Shown: in pieces, positions 7,417 to 12,393 of the stretch
Layout of the letters: each line of letters begins with the position of its first letter
How positions within the stretch are numbered: position 1 is the stretch's first letter
Origin: Flavobacteriaceae bacterium
Lineage (GTDB): Bacteria; Bacteroidota; Bacteroidia; Flavobacteriales; Flavobacteriaceae
Length of the DNA stretch: 12,393 bases
Assembly: GCA_002693605.1 (NCBI GenBank)
Contig: NZQO01000071.1
Span: 1-12,393 of the forward strand
Direction: 5' to 3'
Notes under the pieces: model-generated
What the model saw: only the letters and a program-made list of their open reading frames with translations
The model's database searches: none
What the model was told of the DNA's origin: nothing
Program-made: the position numbers and the translations under genes

Positions 7417-8064
7417 ATGGATTTTATCCCAGATGCTATTAACGATTACGTAGAACGCCACTCGCAGGAAGAACCTGAACTTTTAAGGGAACTGCACCGC
7501 GAAACGTGGCAAAAGGTCCTCGCGCCACGAATGCTGAGCGGGCATTTGCAGGGACGGGTGCTTAGTATGCTCTCCAAGATAATTGCCCCAAAATACATCT
7601 TGGAAATTGGCACCTACACCGGCTATTCGGCGCTGTGCCTGGCAGAAGGGATGCAGCCCAACGGGTCGCTGCATACCATTGATATAAACGAAGAGTTGCA
7701 CGATTTGCAACGAAAATATTTCGACAAATCTGCGTATGGCGGACAGATTGTGCAACATACCGGAGATGCGAGCGAAATTATACCCACTTTGGAACAGAAT
7801 TTCGAGCTGGTATTTATAGATGCCGACAAACGAAATTATCCTGCCTATTTAGAAATGCTACTTCCGAAGTTAAAACCTGGAGCCGTGCTCTTGAGCGATA
7901 ACGTGCTCTGGAGCGGCAAGGTCATCGAACCTTTGCAGGAGGAGGATGAGGATACAAAGGCACTATTGGAATACAACGAACTCCTCAATACCCATCCGCG
8001 GTTGGAGACTGTTATTTTGCCCATACGCGATGGACTTACAATAAGTAGGGTAAAATATACTTAG
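7417..8064 (+). CDS. Class I SAM-dependent O-methyltransferase (catechol / caffeoyl-CoA OMT family)
   Basis: Cation-dependent O-methyltransferase family 3, 215 residues, cytoplasmic. Seen: an N-terminal helix with LHRETWQKVLAPRMLSG, motif I LEIGTYTGYSALCLAEGM (about 62-79) for SAM, acidic Asp 89 (HTIDIN), GDASEIIPTL (116-125), then VFIDADKRNYPAYLE with Asp 135/137 and LLSDNVLW with Asp 161/Asn 162, which are the expected divalent-metal ligands. The terminal RDGLTISR strand is also typical. The product's acceptor cannot be read from sequence; the family methylates vicinal hydroxyls of catechol-like molecules, and bacterial members are usually promiscuous. It follows ACMSD on the same strand but 93 nt away, so membership in the kynurenine operon is uncertain. 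Its stop is 3 nt from the stop of the convergent PAP2 gene. Confidence 0.88.
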   Translation: MDFIPDAINDYVERHSQEEPELLRELHRETWQKVLAPRMLSGHLQGRVLSMLSKIIAPKYILEIGTYTGYSALCLAEGMQPNGSLHTIDINEELHDLQRKYFDKSAYGGQIVQHTGDASEIIPTLEQNFELVFIDADKRNYPAYLEMLLPKLKPGAVLLSDNVLWSGKVIEPLQEEDEDTKALLEYNELLNTHPRLETVILPIRDGLTISRVKYT

Positions 8065-8067
8065 AAA

Positions 8068-8661
8068 CTATTCGTCGTTTGTTGAAGGTGGTGGCACCTC
8101 AATAGCATTTAGGCGTGCGAGTTCTACTTTGCATATTTTGTAAAAAATATACGCGAATGTGGAGCCTACTAATGCTCCCACCAAAATATCGCTCGGGTAA
8201 TGAACCCCCACGTAAATTCGACTGGTAACGAATAACAGCGGCCAGAGAAACGCCAGATAAATCAATTTAATATAATGCCGAAGTGCGAGCACGGTAAAGG
8301 TGGTTATGGCAAAACTGGAAGAGGCGTGACCCGAAAAGAAACTGAAATTTGAGGGGCGTTGCAACACTCTTATCAACTCCCCAAGGGCTTCAACATTATT
8401 GGGCCGAAGCCGCTCTATGGTTTCCTTTACAATATCGGTAGCGAGCAGCGTAATTCCAGTGGTTATAAGTAAGAAGTAGAATACGGCACTAGCCGCTTTC
8501 CAAGGGTACGACCTGTAGAATAGAAAAATAAAGAAAGCGAACAGGGGCGTCCAGGTTTCAATTTGGGTTACGAAAATCCAGAATCCATCATACTGCTCCA
8601 GACCCAGATTATTTAGGTAGATAAACAGCGATTGGTCCCAGTCTTCTAGCTTCTTCAGCAT
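8068..8661 (-). CDS. PAP2-family membrane phosphatase
   Basis: Integral membrane phosphatase of the type-2 phosphatidic acid phosphatase superfamily, 197 residues. All three active-site motifs are present: KETIERLRP (Lys 79, Arg 86, Pro 87), FFSGH (Ser 110, Gly 111, His 112), and SRIYVGVHYPSD (Ser 147, Arg 148, His 154, Asp 158). Hydrophobic segments at about 37-49, 56-75, 116-127, 132-146 and 159-175 suggest five or six membrane passes, with the active site facing the periplasm as in relatives. Possible substrates are undecaprenyl pyrophosphate, phosphatidylglycerol phosphate or lipid A phosphates; the sequence does not choose. The start ATG (8661) shares its A with the TAA stop of tatA (TAATG), so it is translationally coupled to tatA. 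The hydrophilic tail EVPPPSTNDE is unremarkable. Confidence 0.9.
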   Translation of the reverse strand: MLKKLEDWDQSLFIYLNNLGLEQYDGFWIFVTQIETWTPLFAFFIFLFYRSYPWKAASAVFYFLLITTGITLLATDIVKETIERLRPNNVEALGELIRVLQRPSNFSFFSGHASSSFAITTFTVLALRHYIKLIYLAFLWPLLFVTSRIYVGVHYPSDILVGALVGSTFAYIFYKICKVELARLNAIEVPPPSTNDE

Positions 8662-8948
8662 TAAAATTTACGTTTAATGGGCCCCGTGACCTCTTCCACT
8701 TGATCTTTAACCTTATCAATTTCCTGGCGAACATCTTTTGTAATGTCCACGTCAATACCTTGTTTTTGGGCGCTACGGGTAATTTCGCCCTTTATATCGT
8801 TGGTGGCATCCTTTATTTGCCGCATCCCCTTACCAAGTCCGCGGGCAATCTCGGGTAACTTGTCGGCCCCAAAGACCAATAGGACGATAAACAGGATGAA
8901 GACTATCTCCGCCCCGCTAATAAACAAAAAAAATACCGCTGCCATCAT
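8661..8948 (-). CDS. tatA: Sec-independent protein translocase subunit TatA/E family
   Basis: Small inner-membrane protein that forms the pore-like assembly of the twin-arginine translocation system with TatC. One N-terminal transmembrane helix (VFFLFISGAEIVFILFIVLL) is followed by the hinge FGADKLPE and the amphipathic helix IARGLGKGMRQIKDATNDIK, then a charged tail ending GPIKRKF. This is the usual flavobacterial form. The start is placed at the ATG at 8948 (95 residues); the adjacent ATG at 8945 is equally possible. A longer frame starting at 8963 would add MYICT, but those codons overlap a perfect -7 promoter box, so that start is unlikely. It is the first gene of a two-gene unit with the PAP2 phosphatase. 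No tatC is in the window. Confidence 0.9.
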   Translation of the reverse strand: MMAAVFFLFISGAEIVFILFIVLLVFGADKLPEIARGLGKGMRQIKDATNDIKGEITRSAQKQGIDVDITKDVRQEIDKVKDQVEEVTGPIKRKF

Positions 8949-8952
8949 GGTG

Positions 8953-8960
8953 CAAATATA
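8953..8960 (-). promoter_or_regulatory. -7 promoter box of tatA
   Basis: On the minus strand this reads TATATTTG, a perfect match to the Bacteroidota -7 consensus TAnnTTTG. It ends 5 nt before the ATG at 8948, so the transcript would begin at or within a few bases of the start codon. No clear -33 box is visible. Confidence 0.55.
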
Positions 8961-9064
8961 CAAATTAGAAGGCCAGTAACGTAGCCGTACCTATAACATT
9001 TCTGATTTCCGCTAAGCTGAAATTTAAGGGAAATGGGGATGTGTTGATTCATTTCTGAAAACAA

Positions 9065-9099
9065 AAAATCCCTTGATGAAACGTTCACCAAGGGATTTT
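9065..9099 (-). terminator. Intrinsic terminator of the M1 peptidase gene
   Basis: The arms AAAATCCCTTG (9065-9075) and CAAGGGATTTT (9089-9099) are perfectly complementary over 11 bp. The 13-nt interior holds a further TGAA/TTCA pairing around an ACG loop after one mismatch, making a long hairpin. Read on the minus strand, the stem is followed by a T-rich run (ATTTTTTGTTTTC). It begins 24 nt after the stop of the M1 peptidase gene, and no other gene points into it from that side. Confidence 0.85.
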
Positions 9100-9123
9100 A
9101 GTATTTGATAATGGACTAGATTA

Positions 9124-11439
9124 CTAGTTCTTCACGTCATTCTTGAATTGGTCGAACTCGCCCAACTTTTTGCGCTTGGGCCATGTATTGTTCGATGTAT
9201 CAATATCTGCCGTCTCTTCGTTCGGATCTACCACGATCTTGGTGATTTCGGTTTCCGAAGCGATTACCTTGCTTACAGACTCGTCGTTCTTTCTCCAAAT
9301 CTGCGCAGGATAGGTAATGGTTTCAGTTTTGCCATCGGCGTAGGTAAACTCCGCAATGATAGGCATTGGAATCCCGCCCGGCTTTTCAAAAGTTACCTCA
9401 TAGAAGTACTTTGGCTTCTTAAGGTTGGCACGTTGCTCTGGGGTGAGGTTATCCATAATGTATTCCTGAAGGGTGCTAACATCCTCGAGCGAACCGTTTT
9501 TCATGCTCTCCTCGAAATCCTCGCTACCTTCCTCAACCAAATAAACCAAGGGTGGCAGGTCGCTTTCGGTCATACCGCGCGCTTCCATCATTTCGCGTAC
9601 TTCCTTGTTCATTTTTGAAGTAACGTAGAATTTCTTGACGTCCTTAACACCTATATCGGTAAATTCCGTTGTGAAGAACCACGCTCTCCAGAACCAATCT
9701 AGGTCTACCGCCGAAGCATCTTCCATAGTGCGGAAGAAATCTTCCGGGGTTGGGTGTTTGAACATCCAACGGTGCGAATATACCTTAAAGGCATAATCGA
9801 ACAGCTCGCGGCCCATAACGGTCTCTCTCAGGATGTTCAATCCCGTGGCAGGCTTAGCATAGGCGTTGGCGCCAAAGTTATAGGTGTTCAAGCCTTTGGT
9901 CATAATTGGCGCAAGATAATCTTGATCACCGGCCATATAGTCCACGATGTTCTTGGCGGGGCCGCGACGGGAAGGATATTCCTTGTTAGGGGCAATGGCA
10001 TCTGGGTACCACTCGCCAAAATCCTGTTCGGCTACGTACTGTACAAAGGTGTTCAATCCTTCGTCCATCCAGGTCCACTGGCGCTCGTCACTATTAACGA
10101 TCATCGGGAAATAGTTGTGCCCTACTTCGTGGATAATTACCGAAATCATCCCATATTTCGTGCGCTCGCTATAGTTTCCATCCTTGTCTGGTCGACCGTA
10201 ATTCCAGCAAATCATCGGGTATTCCATACCCTGATTTTTAGCGTGAACCGAAATAGCCTTCGGATAAGGATAATCGAACGTCATGCGAGAATATGATTTT
10301 AGCGTACTGGCTACCGCAATGGTCGAGTAATCTTCCCATAGCGGATTTCCTTCTGGGGGATACATAGAAACCGCCATTACGGTAGAACCGTTGTTCTGCT
10401 TAACGGCCATCATATCCCAAATATATCTTCTGGAAGTGGCGAAAGCGTAATCGCGTACATTTTCTGCCTTAAACTTCCACGTTTTGGTAGCTTTCGAAAA
10501 CCCTTTTGAAGCTGCTTCGGCTTCCTCTTGGCTAACAATGATTACGGGCTTATCGTACGACTTTCGAGCGCGTTCATAACGCTCCATCATTTGCTTTGTA
10601 AAAACATCCTTTCGGTTTTGCAGGGTTCCGGTGGCATCCAAGGTATGGTCTGCCGGAACGGTAATGTTCACCTCAAAATTTCCGAAAGGCAATGCAAACT
10701 CGTCGCGTCCCCAAAACTGGCTGTTCTGCCATCCTTCAACATCGTTGTATACGGCCATGCGTGGGTAAAATTGCGCGATAACGTATCCGCGGTTGCCATC
10801 GTCGAATACCTCGTAACCACTACGGGCACGGTCTATCGTGTGGTCTGGAATATTGTACCACCACTTGATGCTAAAGGTAACATCATCGCCCGGTTCTAGG
10901 TCTTCCTTGAGCTCCACGCGCATCATAGTGCGATTAATTGTGTAAGGAATGGCGTTGCCATCTTCATCTTTAACTTCCTGAATGTTGAAACCACCGTCGA
11001 AAGGCGACCCCATGTGGGTGCCCACGAAATTGGAAGCAAGGTCGGCAGGAGTGGCGCCGCTAGGCTCAATAAGCGGCGACTTAGAGTCCTTTGCCCGCAC
11101 GTTCTGGTCTAGCTGCACCCATAGGTACTCGAGTACGTCGGGCGAGTTGTTTGTGTAGGTAATAGTCTCGTTTCCGTAAATCTTTTTGTTCTCGTCGTCC
11201 AGGGTGATGTCCATCTTGTAGTCGGCCTGCTGTTGGTAATACGCGGGACCGGGAGCACCACTGGCACTTCGGTACTGATTAGGGGTTGAAAACTCTTCGT
11301 ACAACTGCTTAAAGCGGTTGTTGTTGTAGTGACCTGGCTTGCGCACTTCTTCGGTCATCTGGGTGTTGGCATCTTGTGCAAAACTGATTCCCGAAGCGAG
11401 AAAAACAGTAGCTACCATAAGGTATTTCAAAAATTTCAT
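9124..11439 (-). CDS. Secreted M1-family (gluzincin) zinc metallopeptidase
   Basis: A 771-residue exported peptidase of the aminopeptidase N family. Residues 1-21 form a Sec signal peptide (KFLKYL, then a hydrophobic core, then GISFA before QDANTQ); there is no twin-arginine motif and no lipobox. The N-terminal beta domain (about 70-270) includes DITLDDENKKIYGNETITYTN. The catalytic domain shows GMEYP at 404-408 in place of the classical GAMEN substrate motif, as in the flavobacterial branch, and HEVGH at 437-441 followed after exactly 18 residues by Glu 460 (WTWMDEGLNTF), the complete zinc site HExxH-x18-E. A helical C-terminal region follows, with no sign of a type IX sorting domain; the chain ends DQFKNDVKN. 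A TATTTTTA box at 11469-11476 may be its own promoter. It is probably periplasmic or outer-membrane associated and trims peptides for nutrition; the substrate is unknown. Confidence 0.92.
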   Translation of the reverse strand: MKFLKYLMVATVFLASGISFAQDANTQMTEEVRKPGHYNNNRFKQLYEEFSTPNQYRSASGAPGPAYYQQQADYKMDITLDDENKKIYGNETITYTNNSPDVLEYLWVQLDQNVRAKDSKSPLIEPSGATPADLASNFVGTHMGSPFDGGFNIQEVKDEDGNAIPYTINRTMMRVELKEDLEPGDDVTFSIKWWYNIPDHTIDRARSGYEVFDDGNRGYVIAQFYPRMAVYNDVEGWQNSQFWGRDEFALPFGNFEVNITVPADHTLDATGTLQNRKDVFTKQMMERYERARKSYDKPVIIVSQEEAEAASKGFSKATKTWKFKAENVRDYAFATSRRYIWDMMAVKQNNGSTVMAVSMYPPEGNPLWEDYSTIAVASTLKSYSRMTFDYPYPKAISVHAKNQGMEYPMICWNYGRPDKDGNYSERTKYGMISVIIHEVGHNYFPMIVNSDERQWTWMDEGLNTFVQYVAEQDFGEWYPDAIAPNKEYPSRRGPAKNIVDYMAGDQDYLAPIMTKGLNTYNFGANAYAKPATGLNILRETVMGRELFDYAFKVYSHRWMFKHPTPEDFFRTMEDASAVDLDWFWRAWFFTTEFTDIGVKDVKKFYVTSKMNKEVREMMEARGMTESDLPPLVYLVEEGSEDFEESMKNGSLEDVSTLQEYIMDNLTPEQRANLKKPKYFYEVTFEKPGGIPMPIIAEFTYADGKTETITYPAQIWRKNDESVSKVIASETEITKIVVDPNEETADIDTSNNTWPKRKKLGEFDQFKNDVKN

Positions 11440-11503
11440 AATGTGGTTTCTGTAAAAATTTAAAAGGTTAAAAATAGCTATCTAATAGAATCTTGTAGTT
11501 ACT

Positions 11504-12010
11504 TTATTTGAAATTTAACATTTCCTTAGGATTGTTGGCCTCTAACACCAAACTCCTTCGGTATTCGCCGCTCTTGAAATGGATAATGTTCTGTTGGTCG
11601 GGAAACAGCTCGAAAAGCAATTTGTTCTCGATGGCGATGGACTTCAATTCCTTTACCCCCGTTATTTCGATGTATGCCTTCACGACATCGATCTCGTACT
11701 CCCTTCCCAAATAATGCAATTCGGCCTCCTTGCCGTTCACCGTCACGGTTAATTTTTCATTTAAATATTTTTCAAGGAAGGCGGCGTGCTGTTTTGTTTC
11801 CTTTTTTGTAGCCAAGGAAATCGAGGGAGCGTAGCGCTCCTGCAACACGTCCTCAATATCGTCTATGAATATCTTGGTGATAATCTGTATTGATTCCTTT
11901 TGTGGCACATACTCCACATTGGTCGTGCTCACGTAAAACTTGTGCGCCGTCGTGGCCGCAGTTAGGCCTATAAGAACGATAAAAATTAGGAATGCTTTCA
12001 ATAATTTCAT
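11504..12010 (-). CDS. DUF6702-like exported protein
   Basis: A 168-residue protein starting MKLLKAFLIFIVLIGLTAATTAHKFYVS: a signal peptide with a likely cleavage after the TTA region, followed by a small soluble beta-rich domain with HKFYVSTTNVEYVPQKESIQI, ITKIFIDDIEDVL, LTVTVNGKEAELHYLGREYE and VKAYIEITGVK. This resembles the flavobacterial family of unknown function DUF6702; no catalytic motif stands out. An in-frame ATG lies at 12022, but it overlaps a perfect -7 promoter box and would put MFAV before the signal peptide, so the ATG at 12010 is chosen. It sits 64 nt upstream of the M1 peptidase gene and 50 nt downstream of a probable CarboxypepD_reg protein gene, on one strand. This trio recurs in flavobacteria as far as I recall, suggesting an envelope role linked to the peptidase. 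Confidence 0.8.
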   Translation of the reverse strand: MKLLKAFLIFIVLIGLTAATTAHKFYVSTTNVEYVPQKESIQIITKIFIDDIEDVLQERYAPSISLATKKETKQHAAFLEKYLNEKLTVTVNGKEAELHYLGREYEIDVVKAYIEITGVKELKSIAIENKLLFELFPDQQNIIHFKSGEYRRSLVLEANNPKEMLNFK

Positions 12011-12015
12011 AACGG

Positions 12016-12023
12016 CAAACATA
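12016..12023 (-). promoter_or_regulatory. -7 promoter box of the DUF6702-like gene
   Basis: On the minus strand this reads TATGTTTG, a perfect TAnnTTTG. Its last base is 6 nt before the ATG at 12010, the spacing expected for a transcript that begins at the start codon. It overlaps the alternative ATG at 12022. A matching -33 box is not evident. Confidence 0.5.
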
Positions 12024-12060
12024 GGTATAAGACATGGGTTAATTTAAAACGTTACAAGAA

Positions 12061-12393
12061 CTATTCCTTTTTTTCACGGGTTGCCGTCTCCCCTTCACGC
12101 AAGCGCGTAAGGTATTCGGCACCGTTTTGTTGGAAGCTCTGTAACACACCTGCAAAATTCTCTGTTTTGTAGTCCCGCTGCAACGGGCTTGTTTCCATAC
12201 AGAACAAGATAAAATCGTACAACCTGTTTTCGGGAATGCCATAGGCTTCCTCAAAAAACGATGCCCCATAGGCATTTATGATGCGTGCTACAAGCTGGTT
12301 CTGCGCCTCCCATTTTCGCTTTGTACGCAAGGTTTTGTAGTAACCGCTAAGATGCTTATAGAGCACTTCCAGGTCTACAGCGGTTACTAGGCC
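12061..12393 (-). CDS. C-terminal part of a probable CarboxypepD_reg-type exported protein, cut by the window edge
   Basis: The last 110 codons of a minus-strand gene. The frame is open to the right edge: nine more codons (GLVTAVDLE) precede the GTG at 12366, so that GTG is not a real start. The visible part is hydrophilic and mainly helical: LYKHLSGYYKTLRTKRKWEA, then NQLVARIINAYGASFFEEAYG, PENRLYDFILFCMETSPLQR, and a basic/acidic tail. From memory this matches the C-terminal half of flavobacterial proteins annotated as carboxypeptidase-like regulatory domain-containing, which have a signal peptide and a CarboxypepD_reg-like beta sandwich at the N-terminus and sit beside DUF6702 and M1 peptidase genes. 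That N-terminal domain is outside the window, so the name is an inference from the tail and the neighbours. It is not itself a carboxypeptidase. Confidence 0.6.
   Translation of the reverse strand, partial: GLVTAVDLEVLYKHLSGYYKTLRTKRKWEAQNQLVARIINAYGASFFEEAYGIPENRLYDFILFCMETSPLQRDYKTENFAGVLQSFQQNGAEYLTRLREGETATREKKE

Noticed and set aside
9148..9618. 156-codon open frame on the plus strand
   Set aside because: Antisense shadow of the peptidase C-terminal region.
9754..10296. 180-codon open frame on the plus strand
   Set aside because: Antisense to the M1 peptidase catalytic region, including the zinc site; no recognisable protein features.
9124..11439. Type IX secretion cargo status for the M1 peptidase
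   Set aside because: No C-terminal sorting domain is visible; the chain ends in a charged helix-like stretch, so plain Sec export is the simpler reading.
12039..12275. 78-codon open frame on the minus strand, in another frame
   Set aside because: Overlaps the CarboxypepD_reg-type tail, whose frame is open to the window edge and shows a coherent helical protein; the shadow is Arg/Cys-rich and without family features.
1..12393. Mobile element, phage, CRISPR or defence system
   Set aside because: No transposase, integrase, direct repeat array, tRNA or target-site duplication was seen; all genes belong to metabolic or envelope families.

Overview
The window reads as a piece of chromosome from a marine-type member of the Flavobacteriaceae (Bacteroidota). 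The grounds are the flavobacterial TatA, the M1 peptidase / DUF6702-type neighbourhood, -7 promoter boxes of the Bacteroidota form TAnnTTTG directly in front of genes, no clear Shine-Dalgarno sequences, and an intergenic structured repeat of a kind seen in flavobacteria. I cannot name the species. No phage, transposase, CRISPR, tRNA or rRNA is visible, and coding density is high.

Region 1 (1-7323) is a tryptophan/kynurenine catabolism locus of the aminomuconate branch. A tight plus-strand operon holds kynureninase (5' truncated), kynurenine 3-monooxygenase, a RidA-fold protein matching 2-aminomuconate deaminase, and 2-aminomuconate-semialdehyde dehydrogenase, with gaps of 8, 4 and 2 nt. A minus-strand lipoate-protein ligase splits the locus. 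After it come an SDR protein without the usual Tyr/Lys pair and an ACMS decarboxylase (ACMSD). Together these would take kynurenine to 3-hydroxykynurenine, then 3-hydroxyanthranilate, then (through an absent dioxygenase) ACMS, aminomuconate semialdehyde, 2-aminomuconate and an oxo-dicarboxylate. The ring-cleaving 3-hydroxyanthranilate 3,4-dioxygenase is not in the window. The space between the SDR and ACMSD genes holds a GC-rich structured element instead.

Region 2 (7417-8948) has a class I SAM O-methyltransferase on the plus strand, ending 3 nt from a convergent minus-strand pair, tatA and a PAP2 phosphatase, that overlap by one base.

Region 3 (9065-12393) is all on the minus strand. In transcription order it holds the 3' part of a probable CarboxypepD_reg-type protein, a DUF6702-like exported protein and a large secreted M1 (gluzincin) metallopeptidase, closed by a strong hairpin terminator. 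Two minus-strand genes (tatA and the DUF6702-like gene) have a perfect TAnnTTTG box so close to their start codon that they are probably leaderless, and this also moves their starts downstream of the longest-ORF starts.
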